From: Alteromonadaceae bacterium
GTDB lineage: Bacteria; Pseudomonadota; Gammaproteobacteria; Enterobacterales; Alteromonadaceae
NCBI GenBank assembly: GCA_016765535.1
Contig: JAESPQ010000089.1
Location: 1-46,910 of the forward strand
Length of the DNA: 46,910 bases
Reading direction: 5' to 3'
Positions 28,918-38,120 of this stretch are shown here, piece by piece. The notes beneath the pieces were generated by a model, which was not told where the DNA came from, did not search any database, and saw only the letters and a program-made list of their open reading frames with translations. Positions within the stretch are counted from its first letter, which is position 1, and every line of letters starts with the position of its first letter. A program made the translations under genes and the position numbers.

Positions 28918-29907
28918 CTAATAACTCTCTTTAAGTGAATAATGACAGTTAACTTGATGACCATGATGGTTGGTTGTTTTTGGTGCTTGTACACAAATTT
29001 GTTGGGCGCGAGGACATCTTGGTCCTAATCTACAGCCAATAGGTAAATGTTGTAATACAGGAATGCTACCGGGCAAAGTGGTTAGTCGTGATTTTGCGGG
29101 TAATTCAATATTCGCTTTAGGGCTACTTTCTAGTAAAGCTTTAGTATAAGGGTGATAAGGGGTATTAAAAATTTGCTCTGTGGTGCCAGCCTCAACAAAC
29201 TGCCCGCTATACATCACCGTAATAGTATTTGTCCAATGGGTGACATTTTCTAGATCATGACTAATTAATAATATAGACATGTTTTTCAATTGATTAAGGC
29301 TAGCGAGTAAACGAAATATTTGCCCTTGATTAGTCGTTTCCATTGCCGCTGTTGGTTCATCAGCAATTAAAAGTAGTGGGCGTTTTGCTAAAGCAATGGC
29401 GATCATCACGCGCTGACAAAATGCTTCGGTTAATTGGTGAGGAAAACTACGGTAGCATTTAGTATGATTTTTAATGCCTACTTTATGTAAGAGGTTAATA
29501 ACGGCTAATTTTCTTTGTTTATTTCTCTGCCAAAAAAAGCCAGTTAATTGGCTATTGGGTACCGCCTCTTCTAATTGTGCTCCGACAGTAGTACTGGGAT
29601 CTAAGCAAGCCATCGGCTCTTGAAAAATCATGGCGACATCTTGACTAATAATATTTTTTTGCTGCTGCTGCGTTAAACTGAGTAAATCAATATTACGCCA
29701 ATGAAAACGATCAGCATGTACTTGCCAGCGATCATCTAATACCCCCATAATAGCTTGTGCTAAAATTGATTTACCTGATCCAGATTCACCCACTAAGCCC
29801 CGTACTTCGCCTTCTTTTATAGTTAAACTGACGCGATCTACTGCTAATATCACCCCTGATTTTGTTTTTAATTCAATTGAAAGGTTACGTATATCAAGTA
29901 AATTCAT
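28918..29907 (-). CDS. sapD: Peptide ABC transporter ATP-binding protein SapD
   Basis: SapD (329 residues) has Walker A GESGSGKS at 40-47 and Walker B LLIADEPTAAME, plus the C-terminal oligopeptide-transporter extension with the cysteine pattern CRLGPRCPRAQQIC. Its signature motif is degenerate (LTEAFCQR in place of LSGGQ), as in E. coli SapD, so the pair probably has one weak ATP site. The start overlaps the sapC stop by one base, implying translational coupling. It is the fourth gene of the operon. Confidence 0.92.
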   Translation of the reverse strand: MNLLDIRNLSIELKTKSGVILAVDRVSLTIKEGEVRGLVGESGSGKSILAQAIMGVLDDRWQVHADRFHWRNIDLLSLTQQQQKNIISQDVAMIFQEPMACLDPSTTVGAQLEEAVPNSQLTGFFWQRNKQRKLAVINLLHKVGIKNHTKCYRSFPHQLTEAFCQRVMIAIALAKRPLLLIADEPTAAMETTNQGQIFRLLASLNQLKNMSILLISHDLENVTHWTNTITVMYSGQFVEAGTTEQIFNTPYHPYTKALLESSPKANIELPAKSRLTTLPGSIPVLQHLPIGCRLGPRCPRAQQICVQAPKTTNHHGHQVNCHYSLKESY

Positions 29908-30800
29908 TAGATTTCCTTACGCATTTTAACGGCATGGCGTAATCCTTCACCCACAAGGTTAGTGGTTAACACCGCAAATAAAATCGCTAAACCGGGTAAA
30001 TAAACAGTCCATGGGGCAATATAAAATAAATCTAAACCACTAAATAACATTGTACCCCATTCAGATAAGGGACTTTGAGCGCCTAAACCTAAAAAACCTA
30101 ACGCGGCAATATCTAATATTGCGGCTGATTGTGCGAGTGTTGCTTGATTAACTATTTTTTCAATAATATTAGGAAATACTGAATATTGTAAAATTCGTAA
30201 CGAATTTGCACCGTCTAAACGAGAAGCTAAAACATAGTCTTTGCTAAATTCTTCTTTTACGGCGTTGTGAGTAATATGAATAAATTGTGGGATCAAGGTC
30301 ATTACAATGGCCCATAAGGTGTTGCCTAATCCAGGACCTAAAATTGCAACAATAATAATAGCCAGTAATAAAGTCGGAATAGATAAAATAACGTCTAAAA
30401 AATGATTAAAAATACTTGATTTAATGCCATGAGTTAATGCAGACAATGAGCCTAACAGTACGCCAATGGCTAAGGAAATAACGACTACAATAAAACTTAA
30501 CCCAAAGGTTAATGTTGCACCATGAATTAGGCGTGAAAGCATGTCACGTCCCAAACTGTCAGTGCCTAATAAATAACTGACATTACCTAACTTATCCCAA
30601 GCTGGCGGCAAGAGTAATAAATCTAAATTACTTTCCATGGCATTGTAGGGCATTACTATAGGTGAAAATATGGCTAAAAGAAGTAAAAATATATAGCCAT
30701 AAAATCCCACCATGGCAACATTGGTTTGTTTGAAGTTAACCCACAACTGTTGCAGAGGTGATGGAAATTCTTCTTCATTATATATTTTATCACGAGCCAT
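29907..30800 (-). CDS. sapC: Peptide ABC transporter permease SapC
   Basis: SapC (297 residues) is an inner-membrane permease of the DppC/OppC type. It has an N-terminal helix at about 32-55, LGTDSLGRDMLSRLIHG after it, and four or five further helices; the EAA-type coupling loop (ASRLDGANSLRILQYSVFPN) is clear. It is preceded by a 38-codon chimeric ORF produced by duplication of the sapB-sapC junction. The spacing TAA-TT-ATG keeps translation tightly coupled across that insertion. The C-terminus overlaps the sapD start. Confidence 0.92.
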   Translation of the reverse strand: MARDKIYNEEEFPSPLQQLWVNFKQTNVAMVGFYGYIFLLLLAIFSPIVMPYNAMESNLDLLLLPPAWDKLGNVSYLLGTDSLGRDMLSRLIHGATLTFGLSFIVVVISLAIGVLLGSLSALTHGIKSSIFNHFLDVILSIPTLLLAIIIVAILGPGLGNTLWAIVMTLIPQFIHITHNAVKEEFSKDYVLASRLDGANSLRILQYSVFPNIIEKIVNQATLAQSAAILDIAALGFLGLGAQSPLSEWGTMLFSGLDLFYIAPWTVYLPGLAILFAVLTTNLVGEGLRHAVKMRKEI

Positions 30801-31016
30801 AATTAGTAACGCTCTCTTGCTAACGGGTTTATTGTTAGCTGTATTAAAGCTGCATAGATAAAGTCGGTAATAATAGGCATGACAAAAACAAATTTGTTAT
30901 AGATTTTATCACTAGGCATCATAGCGGCGCCCTCTTGCTAACGGGTTTAATAAGGCATAGATAAAGTCGGTAATAATATGTACGACAAAAATAAATACCG
31001 ACAGCACTAATAAACC
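30780..31016. repeat. Tandem duplication of the sapB end / sapC start
   Basis: Two copies of the same block lie side by side. ATTTTATCAC, CTCTTGCTAACGGGTTTA and GCATAGATAAAGTCGGTAAT occur near 30783, 30813 and 30852. They recur (exactly or with one change) near 30903, 30931 and 30955. The left copy carries an extra stretch of about 20 bases (30832-30851). Divergence is modest, so the event is not very recent. Confidence 0.88.
30803..30919 (-). CDS. Chimeric 38-residue micro-ORF from a duplicated sapB/sapC junction
   Basis: This ORF begins at an ATG that overlaps the sapB stop (ATGCCTAG) and stops two bases before the sapC ATG. Its first residues (MPSDKIYNK) copy the SapC start (MARDKIYNE). 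The rest (IITDFIYA then NPLARER) copies the SapB C-terminus (IITDFIYALLNPLARGR), interrupted by a short insertion. It is therefore the product of a tandem duplication of the operon junction, with period about 119 bases. Its start and stop keep the ribosome path from sapB to sapC unbroken, so it may be translated, though a function for the peptide is doubtful. Confidence 0.5.
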   Translation of the reverse strand: MPSDKIYNKFVFVMPIITDFIYAALIQLTINPLARERY

Positions 31017-31940
31017 ATTTTGAATGGCAGTGTAATCACGTTGACCAATACTGATAATGAGCCAACGACCGATACCAGGCCAGCTAAAAATAACTTCGGT
31101 GATCATCGCAAAAGTGATCAAGTTAGCAAATTGTAAACCGATATGGCGGATCATTTTAATTAAAGCATTACGAATAGCATGATGATAAATAATTTGTATA
31201 AAACTTAGGCCTTTTGTTTTAGCTGCTTGAATATAACTAGTTTCAAGCACTTCCATCATAGAACTTCTCGCAAGGCGAATAAATACCGTTGCCGGTGCTA
31301 AAGCAATAACACTCGCAGGTAAAACAATATGTGATAGTGCATTAATAAATGCTTGCCATTTATAGGGGTTGTCGCTAAGTAGTATATCAATAAATAAAAA
31401 ACCTGTTTGTTGAGGAATTTCAAACAGCAGACTAATATTACCAGCAGACGGAAACCATGCTAGTTGAATTGAAAACATTAAAATAACCAATAAACCAAGC
31501 CAAAATACGGGGATAGAATGGCCGACAATGGCAAAGGTTAAAATAACATTGTCTATTTTTTTACGATGATAAATAGCGGCAATAAAACCAAGTGGAATGC
31601 CGAATAGCATAGCAATGGTTAAAGCCATAATGCTCAGTTCAATGGTTGCGGGTAATAAAGTGGATATTTCGTTTTTAATTGGCAATTGACTTGCCATTGA
31701 AAGGCCTAAATTACCCTGAAAAATATTCGTTAAATATTGCCAATATTGGTTGAAAATAGATTCATGTATTTTATAGTCGGTAGCAAGTTGTTTTAATTCA
31801 GCTGCATTGGCATTAATTTGCCCTGATATATTTATCAGCATATCACCAGGGAAAAAATAACGTAAACTAAAGGTCAATATTGACAATAGCACCATGGTAA
31901 AAAAGAATAATGATAGTCGGCGTAAAGTAAACATTAGCAT
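30912..31940 (-). CDS. sapB: Peptide ABC transporter permease SapB
   Basis: SapB (342 residues) is the DppB-type permease partner of SapC. It has the first membrane helix at about 9-30, a periplasmic loop, then five further helices; the coupling loop (ETSYIQAAKTKGLSFIQIIYHHAIRNA) is typical. The gene starts one base after the sapA stop. Its C-terminal 30 or so codons have been duplicated downstream, but the sapB frame itself is intact and ends at the original-looking RGRRYDA. Confidence 0.92.
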   Translation of the reverse strand: MLMFTLRRLSLFFFTMVLLSILTFSLRYFFPGDMLINISGQINANAAELKQLATDYKIHESIFNQYWQYLTNIFQGNLGLSMASQLPIKNEISTLLPATIELSIMALTIAMLFGIPLGFIAAIYHRKKIDNVILTFAIVGHSIPVFWLGLLVILMFSIQLAWFPSAGNISLLFEIPQQTGFLFIDILLSDNPYKWQAFINALSHIVLPASVIALAPATVFIRLARSSMMEVLETSYIQAAKTKGLSFIQIIYHHAIRNALIKMIRHIGLQFANLITFAMITEVIFSWPGIGRWLIISIGQRDYTAIQNGLLVLSVFIFVVHIITDFIYALLNPLARGRRYDA

Positions 31941-31941
31941 T

Positions 31942-33642
31942 TTATTTTTTACTCTCGTCTAAATTGTTCTTTGCATTTGTTTTGGTAAGTAAGGTTTGTG
32001 CTGGTAACTTACTTACGTTGCTAAAGTCGATCCCGCCAAAAGGTTGCAAAATTTTTCCCTGTACTGTTTTTATTCTTGCTTGATAACGTTTTGAATGAGC
32101 TATTGGGATCAACGGTAATTCATTATCTATGATCTTTAAGGCTTGTTGGTAATATTTTTTGCGTTGCTTTAAGTTTGTAGTGGCAAGTGCTTTAGCGAGT
32201 AAATCATCATATTGCTTATTACACCAAAAAGAGCGATTCCCTCCTGTAAAGCGTGCGGCACAACTGAGTAAGGGGGTGAAAAAATTATCCGGATCAGGTT
32301 GATCTGCTGACCAACCTAGCAATACCGCATCATGTTCACCAGCGGCTAAACGGCGTAAAAAAGTATTCCACTCATAACTAATAATATTTACTTTAATATT
32401 GATATGCTGTAAATCTGCCTGAATTAACTTCGCCATTTTTAAAGCATTGGGATTATAAGCTCTTTGTATTGGCATAGCCCATAAATCCATAGTAAATCCC
32501 TGTTTATAACCTGCTACATCAAGCAAAGATTTTGCTAATTTTAGTGAGTATTTACGCGTGATTTTATCTTTGCTATGCGCCCAAGAGCTTTCGGGTAATA
32601 ATGAAGTGGCAAGTTGTGCTTGATCGCCATAAATAATATTTATAATGGTATCAAAATTAATGGCATGCGAAATAGCTTTACGCACTAAAATATTATCAAA
32701 CGGTGGTTTAGTAACATTAAAGCCTAAATAGCCGACATTAAATGAAGTTACTGAGTCTAGGGTGAAATCAGCATGTTCGGTGATTTTTTTATGGGCGATA
32801 GGATAACTAATAACATCGCATTCTTTTGCGAGTAATTTGGTTAATCGTCCGGTATTAATAGGTGTGATGTCATAAACTAGCTGTGCTATTTTGACAGGAT
32901 GCGCCCAATAATGCTCATTACGATAAAAACGGATAAAAGAACCACTGCGAAACTCTTTTAATTTGTAAGGGCCAGTGCCTATTGGCATGGTATCAAGTAA
33001 ATGCTGTTGTTTTATTTTTGTTAAGTGTTCTGCGTATTCAGCAGATAATATCACTGAAAAGTCAGTCGCTAAGTTAGTTAAAAAAGAACTGTCGGCATGA
33101 TTTAATTTAAAGCGAATGGTGTAATCATTGATTTTTTCTACTTCTTTAACTAATTGCGCAAATTTAATCGTTTGAAAAAATGGATATTTACCACCAGAAA
33201 CATGATGATATGGGTGATGTTTATCAAGAATGCGGTTAAAACTAAAAATAACATCATCAGCATTGAGTTTTCGACTTGGGGTAAAGTAATCGGTGTGATT
33301 AAATTCAACATCTTTGCGTAAATAAAACGTGATCATTTTACCGTCACGGGTAATATGCCAAGACTTTGCTAATGCAGGAATAAGACTGTCGTCTTTAGGG
33401 TTAAATGCCAGTAGGCGATCATAAAGTTGTTTAGAGGTTGCATCTATGGTGGTGCCTGAAGTGACTAATTGCGGATTAAAGGTTTCGGGAGAGCCTTCTG
33501 CGCAATAAATAACGCTATTATCGTGAATTGAACGTTCACTTTGCTCATTATCTTGCGGAGCACAAGCGCTAAGCATTAATAATAAATTAATACTGAGTAA
33601 AGTAGAGACAACATGGTGATTTAACAGCCTAGCTAACATCAT
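31942..33642 (-). CDS. sapA: Peptide-binding lipoprotein SapA
   Basis: SapA (566 residues) is the extracytoplasmic solute-binding protein (SBP_bac_5 family) of the Sap system. It captures peptides, reportedly including antimicrobial peptides in pathogens. The N-terminus is a lipoprotein signal ending LSAC with C27 as the lipid site. Family segments such as YCAEGSPETFNPQ after the signal, MPIGTGPYKL, and GWSADQPDPDNFF near the C-terminal lobe are clear. The first gene of the operon, it starts 110 bases after pspF, so it may share the pspF transcript. In a free-living marine bacterium general peptide uptake is the likelier role. Confidence 0.93.
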   Translation of the reverse strand: MMLARLLNHHVVSTLLSINLLLMLSACAPQDNEQSERSIHDNSVIYCAEGSPETFNPQLVTSGTTIDATSKQLYDRLLAFNPKDDSLIPALAKSWHITRDGKMITFYLRKDVEFNHTDYFTPSRKLNADDVIFSFNRILDKHHPYHHVSGGKYPFFQTIKFAQLVKEVEKINDYTIRFKLNHADSSFLTNLATDFSVILSAEYAEHLTKIKQQHLLDTMPIGTGPYKLKEFRSGSFIRFYRNEHYWAHPVKIAQLVYDITPINTGRLTKLLAKECDVISYPIAHKKITEHADFTLDSVTSFNVGYLGFNVTKPPFDNILVRKAISHAINFDTIINIIYGDQAQLATSLLPESSWAHSKDKITRKYSLKLAKSLLDVAGYKQGFTMDLWAMPIQRAYNPNALKMAKLIQADLQHINIKVNIISYEWNTFLRRLAAGEHDAVLLGWSADQPDPDNFFTPLLSCAARFTGGNRSFWCNKQYDDLLAKALATTNLKQRKKYYQQALKIIDNELPLIPIAHSKRYQARIKTVQGKILQPFGGIDFSNVSKLPAQTLLTKTNAKNNLDESKK

Positions 33643-33751
33643 TTTATGGTTTCACTAATAGGCTAACGTATTCATTTATTAAACTTCTTTTTAAAATAAG
33701 TCGTATAAAATAGTGATGTAAAATCCACTATAAAAGCTTTAACATAATAAA

Positions 33752-34921
33752 TTAACTTTGATCATCGTTGGTATTTTCAAGTAAATTATACTTTTTAAGA
33801 TAGCCGCGTAATTGATGATAAGTTAATTCTAATGCTTGTGCTGTTTTCTTTTGATTGAACTGATGGGCAGATAAAGCATTGCTGATCAAATCAATTTCAT
33901 AGTTTTGCGACAACGCTTTTAATGATACTGGAAATTGATCATTTTCAATAGCTGTTTTTTGATTAACTAAGCTGTTATTTTTATTATTAATAGAGGATGA
34001 ATTATTTGCAGTTGAGTCATCATTGCCGTTAGCGTCTGTTGTCGCTATTTCAGTGTTATTATTATGTAGGTTATTATCTAAGCTGTTATTTTGGTGATCG
34101 TTATTAATGCTCGCATGTCTAATACTGGTTTGTGGGCGATAAGGCGATTCAAAGGGATCTACGACTAAATCATGCACAGGAATATGAGGATTATTACTAC
34201 GATAAACACTGCGTTCTACCACATTTTTTAATTCACGAATATTGCCAGGCCAATAATAGTCGAGTAGGGTGCGTTTGGCTTTTTCTGAAAAACCACTAAA
34301 AAGCTCAAACTCAAGTTCGCGCGCCATATTAATGGCGAAATGTTCAGCTAACATTAAAATATCTTCTGCGCGGTGTCTTAGCGGTGGTAATGTAATAACG
34401 TCAAACGCCAAGCGGTCGAGCAAATCGGCACGAAATTTACCCGTACTGGCAAGTGTCGGTAAATCTTCATTAGTTGCGGCAATTAAGCGGGCATCGGTTT
34501 TTATGGTACGAGAGCCACCAACGCGTTCAAATTCACCATATTCAACTACTCGTAATAGTTTTTCTTGAATTAAACTTGAGGTGTTGGCTATTTCATCTAA
34601 AAATAAAGTGCCTTTATCTGCTCGTTCAAAACGACCTTCATGGCGTTTAGTCGCCCCTGTAAAAGCGCCGCTGTCGTAACCAAACAACTCAGTTTCTAAT
34701 AAGTTTTCATTTAATGCGGCACAATTTAATTTTAAATAGCTTTGTTGCCAACGTTTTGATAAATAATGTAACCTAGCAGCAACCAACTCTTTACCAGTAC
34801 CGCGCTCGCCAATAATTAATACTGGTTTTGATAACGGGGCAATTTGGGATATTTGCTCTAGAACTTCAAGAAAGCTGTTTGCTTGCCCGATAAGATTATC
34901 TTGTTGTTTAAAACGCGTCAT
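33752..34921 (-). CDS. pspF: Phage-shock operon transcriptional activator PspF
   Basis: PspF is a sigma-54 enhancer-binding AAA+ activator held inactive by PspA until membrane stress. Walker A GERGTGKE is at 38-45, the sigma-54 contact loop GAFTGA is intact at 85-90, Walker B is TLFLDE at 105-110, and the Fis-type helix-turn-helix is at about 345-385. As expected, no N-terminal receiver domain is present. At 389 residues it is longer than E. coli PspF (325) because of an asparagine/serine-rich linker at about 270-322. It is divergent from pspA, the canonical arrangement. Confidence 0.95.
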   Translation of the reverse strand: MTRFKQQDNLIGQANSFLEVLEQISQIAPLSKPVLIIGERGTGKELVAARLHYLSKRWQQSYLKLNCAALNENLLETELFGYDSGAFTGATKRHEGRFERADKGTLFLDEIANTSSLIQEKLLRVVEYGEFERVGGSRTIKTDARLIAATNEDLPTLASTGKFRADLLDRLAFDVITLPPLRHRAEDILMLAEHFAINMARELEFELFSGFSEKAKRTLLDYYWPGNIRELKNVVERSVYRSNNPHIPVHDLVVDPFESPYRPQTSIRHASINNDHQNNSLDNNLHNNNTEIATTDANGNDDSTANNSSSINNKNNSLVNQKTAIENDQFPVSLKALSQNYEIDLISNALSAHQFNQKKTAQALELTYHQLRGYLKKYNLLENTNDDQS

Positions 34922-35045
34922 ATTTAACTTACTTATTGGTTTTTTTCACTAACTATTAGTCTATTTTATTAACTCTAATGTTTAAAGTTTTTTTGTAAAA
35001 TAAAATAAAATGAATTAAAACAAACTATTAGTGGTTTTGATAACC

Positions 35046-35062
35046 TTGGCTTAAAAAGTGAA
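35046..35062 (+). promoter_or_regulatory. Candidate sigma-54 promoter of pspABC
   Basis: TTGGCTTAAAAAGTGAA has the -24 GG and a plausible but degenerate -12 element (GTGA instead of TTGC). It lies 52 bases before pspA in the pspF-pspA divergent gap, where a sigma-54 promoter is expected. The match to the -12 box is weak. Confidence 0.4.
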
Positions 35063-35113
35063 TACATAGAATGTAGATAACATTGTATTAATTAAAGCCA
35101 TGAGGAAGTCAAA

Positions 35114-35812
35114 ATGGGTATATTTTCTAGATTTACAGATATTATTAATTCTAATATCAATAACTTATTAGATAAAGCAGAAGATCCGAGTAAAATGGTG
35201 CGTTTGATCATTCAAGAAATGGAAGATACCTTAGTTGAGGTGCGATCTACTTCGGCAAAAACATTGGCAGAGAAAAAAGATCTTGCTCGGCAAGTAACTC
35301 GTCTCGAACAGGATGTGCTTGAATGGCAAAGCAAAGCCGAATTAGCCTTAAGTAAAAATCGTGAAGATTTAGCGCGAGCAGCATTACAAGAAAAGAAAAA
35401 ATGTAGTGATAACTCAGCTGCTATTGCCGAAGAGTTAGGTCATATTGATGACCATATTAGTAAACTTCAAAATGAAGTAATACAATTACAAGATAAATTA
35501 GCGGATGCTAAAGCGCGTCAAAAATCTATATTATTACGTGAAAAAACCGCGAGTTCACGTCTTAAAGTAAAACGTAATATGCATAGTGATAAAGTAGATG
35601 ATGCATTAAATCGTTTTGACAGTTATGAACGTAAAATTGATGGTATTGAGGCTCAAGTTGATGCTTATGACTTAGGTAGTAAATCATTATCGGATGAAAT
35701 TGCCGAATTAGCTGAAGATGAAAAGATTGACGATGAACTAGCACAGTTAAAAGCTAAACTTAACATGACAACCCAAACGAGTAAAAAAGTAACTAAAAAA
35801 AAGCACGCCTAA
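35114..35812 (+). CDS. pspA: Phage shock protein A
   Basis: PspA (232 residues) is the peripheral inner-membrane protein that stabilises damaged membranes and inhibits PspF. The sequence is almost wholly helical coiled coil, with the amphipathic N-terminal helix (MGIFSRFTDIINSNINNLLD) that binds lipids, then EDPSKMVRLIIQEMEDTL, the conserved start of the PspA/IM30 fold. The ribosome site GAGGAAG is good. It opens the operon pspABC, read away from pspF. Confidence 0.97.
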   Translation: MGIFSRFTDIINSNINNLLDKAEDPSKMVRLIIQEMEDTLVEVRSTSAKTLAEKKDLARQVTRLEQDVLEWQSKAELALSKNREDLARAALQEKKKCSDNSAAIAEELGHIDDHISKLQNEVIQLQDKLADAKARQKSILLREKTASSRLKVKRNMHSDKVDDALNRFDSYERKIDGIEAQVDAYDLGSKSLSDEIAELAEDEKIDDELAQLKAKLNMTTQTSKKVTKKKHA

Positions 35813-35874
35813 AAAAACAATTAAATAATTTTTAGTTAAACTAACGGTTAAGTTAATCATTAAGGAGAAGTATT

Positions 35875-36108
35875 GTGGAAGAAGTTATTATGGCACCACT
35901 CATTATATTTATGACTGTTGTAGCCCCAATTTGGTTGATATTACATTATCGTAGTAAACGCCAAGTCAGTCAGGGCTTAAGCGAAAGTGAGTATATACAA
36001 TTAACTGAACTATCAGAATTAGCAGATAAAATGGTGGATAGAATTCAAACTTTAGAGTCAATATTAGATGCAGAATCGCCAGAATGGCGTAAACGGGTAG
36101 AGGACTAA
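35875..36108 (+). CDS. pspB: Phage shock protein B
   Basis: PspB (77 residues) is a small inner-membrane protein that, with PspC, senses membrane stress and releases PspA from PspF. A single membrane helix is at about 5-22 (PLIIFMTVVAPIWLILHY), followed by a cytosolic helical region with a leucine-zipper-like heptad (about 35-65). The GTG start at 35875 is chosen for AAGGAGAAG at ideal distance; an ATG five codons later has no ribosome site. It ends 4 bases before pspC. Confidence 0.92.
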   Translation: MEEVIMAPLIIFMTVVAPIWLILHYRSKRQVSQGLSESEYIQLTELSELADKMVDRIQTLESILDAESPEWRKRVED

Positions 36109-36112
36109 TATT

Positions 36113-36586
36113 ATGAGCTGTGAACCAAGACGTTCTGGTCGTGAATTATATCGTATTCCACAAAAAGGCAAAATTGCGGGTGTTTGTGCGGGCTTAGCTG
36201 ATTATTTGGGCTGGGAAACATGGCTAGTACGTATTTTAGTTGTCTCGGGGGTGTTATTAGGTATGCCCTTTTTAATCATGATTTATATTGCGGGTTGGTT
36301 TATTTTAGACAAAAAGCCGCTTGATAACACTCAACAGAGTTATGCTTCAAGAAAAGGTAACGATTTTGAACGACATTCAACGAAAGAGTCATCATTCCAG
36401 CAAAGACCACCACACAATGAGTCTATTAAAGTAAAATCTCGTATCTGGCAAGCAGGAGAGCCTCCTAAACAAGCATTTCATGATATTCGCCGTAAATTTA
36501 ATGGCTTAGAAAAACAATTAAGACGTATGGAGTCTTACGTTACATCGACTGAATTTACCGTTTCAAGAGAAATAGACCAGCTATAA
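36113..36586 (+). CDS. pspC: Phage shock protein C (PspC domain)
   Basis: PspC (157 residues) is the membrane partner of PspB. The PspC domain is at about 11-70: LYRIPQKGKIAGVCAGLADY, then hydrophobic helix LVRILVVSGVLLGMPFLIM and IYIAGWFIL. A polar cytosolic C-terminus with helix (about 115-157) follows. Length is slightly above the E. coli protein (119). It begins 4 bases after pspB. No pspD or pspE follows; the next gene is ycjX, about 100 bases on. Confidence 0.93.
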   Translation: MSCEPRRSGRELYRIPQKGKIAGVCAGLADYLGWETWLVRILVVSGVLLGMPFLIMIYIAGWFILDKKPLDNTQQSYASRKGNDFERHSTKESSFQQRPPHNESIKVKSRIWQAGEPPKQAFHDIRRKFNGLEKQLRRMESYVTSTEFTVSREIDQL

Positions 36587-36689
36587 ATATAATAATTCAA
36601 TGGCGCGGTTTAAATAGCATGATCACTGTTAAGTTATGTTAAAAACCGCTAATATCTCTTTAATCTTCATCCTTAGTTTATAGTTTTTG

Positions 36690-38120
36690 ATGGCATTACT
36701 TAATTCTGAAAAATTTAAAAAAATAAAACATCAAGCCAGCGGTGCGCTTAATCGAGTTATTGATCAGCATGTTAACTTAGCCGTTACGGGTCTAAGCCGT
36801 AGCGGTAAAACGGCATTTATTACCTCGCTTGTTAATCAGCTTATTAATGAAAGTAGTGATTCAAAATTAAATTTTTTTGATGTGGTTCATCAAGGGCGTT
36901 TTATTGCCGCTAAACGTGTGCCACAAAAACATTTTTATATTGCTCGTTTTGACTATGATGGTGCTATTGCCTCGTTAGAACAAACGCAACCCCATTGGCC
37001 TGAGCCTACCGCAGGCATTAGCGAAATAAGGTTGGCAATACGGTATCGACCGAAAAATTCATTGTTAAAATATTTTGATGAGTTGGCAACATTATATTTA
37101 GACATTACCGATTATCCAGGGGAATGGTTATTAGACTTACCCTTGTTGAATCAGACCTTTGAAGAATGGTCTGAGCAAATGTATCAATTGTTGCAACAAG
37201 CGCCACGTAAAGAGTATGCAGAAAAATTTATTGCTAAAGTACAACAATTAGATCCTTTTCAAAGTGCCGACGAGGAACTATTAAAAACGTTGGCAGAAGA
37301 ATATACTCAATTATTACATTATTTTAGAGAAAAATTATCGCTGTCGGTAATACAACCAGGACGTTTTATTTTACCGGGTGAGTTAGCTAATGCCCCCATA
37401 TTACAATTTTTCCCTTATTTGAATTTTACTAATATTGATGTGAATGCCTATCAAAATGCCAGTGACGATAGCTTAATAGGTATGTTAAGAGCACGTTTTG
37501 TTGAATACAAAGAGCGGGTGGTGCGAAAATTTTATAAACAACATTTTTTACGTTTTGACCGCCAAATAGTACTGGCTGATTGTTTAACACCACTAAATAA
37601 TGGCGCTGAAAGTTTTGCTGATTTACAACTCGCCATTAAGATGATTTTAGAAAGCTACAATTATGGTAAATCAAGTTTATTATCTCGTTTGTTTGCGCCT
37701 AAAATTGATAAGCTATTATTTGCGGCTACCAAAGCTGATCATGTTACTCCTGAGCAGCATGAAAATTTATCTGCGTTGTTTAATCAGTTAGTTTATCAGT
37801 CAAAAAAACAGCTTGGTTTTGATAATTTAACCATGAAAACTTTAGCTATAGCAGGCGTTAAAGCAACATCGTCAGGAAAAACACAATATCAAGGCAGCAC
37901 TTTACCTGTGATCAAAGGCATTAACTTAAAAGATCAGCAATCGCTAACCTTGTTTCCTGGTTTAGTACCTAGTCAGTTGCCAGAGCAAGAGTATTGGCAA
38001 AATAATCACTTTAATTTTATTGAATTTGCTCCGCAAGCGAAAACGAATAGTTGTCAACCATTACCTCATATTCGCATGGATCAAGTGTTGCAATTTTTAT
38101 TAGGAGATAAAATGAAATGA
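36690..38120 (+). CDS. ycjX: YcjX family P-loop NTPase
   Basis: YcjX (476 residues from the ATG at 36690; a TTG lies one codon earlier) is a conserved GTPase-like protein of the psp neighbourhood. The P-loop GLSRSGKT is at 34-41, and DITDYPGEWLLDLPLL looks like the switch II/Walker B region. Its cellular job is not well known; it is stress-induced together with psp genes in E. coli. Its stop overlaps the ycjF start (ATGA), so the two are translationally coupled. Confidence 0.92.
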   Translation: MALLNSEKFKKIKHQASGALNRVIDQHVNLAVTGLSRSGKTAFITSLVNQLINESSDSKLNFFDVVHQGRFIAAKRVPQKHFYIARFDYDGAIASLEQTQPHWPEPTAGISEIRLAIRYRPKNSLLKYFDELATLYLDITDYPGEWLLDLPLLNQTFEEWSEQMYQLLQQAPRKEYAEKFIAKVQQLDPFQSADEELLKTLAEEYTQLLHYFREKLSLSVIQPGRFILPGELANAPILQFFPYLNFTNIDVNAYQNASDDSLIGMLRARFVEYKERVVRKFYKQHFLRFDRQIVLADCLTPLNNGAESFADLQLAIKMILESYNYGKSSLLSRLFAPKIDKLLFAATKADHVTPEQHENLSALFNQLVYQSKKQLGFDNLTMKTLAIAGVKATSSGKTQYQGSTLPVIKGINLKDQQSLTLFPGLVPSQLPEQEYWQNNHFNFIEFAPQAKTNSCQPLPHIRMDQVLQFLLGDKMK

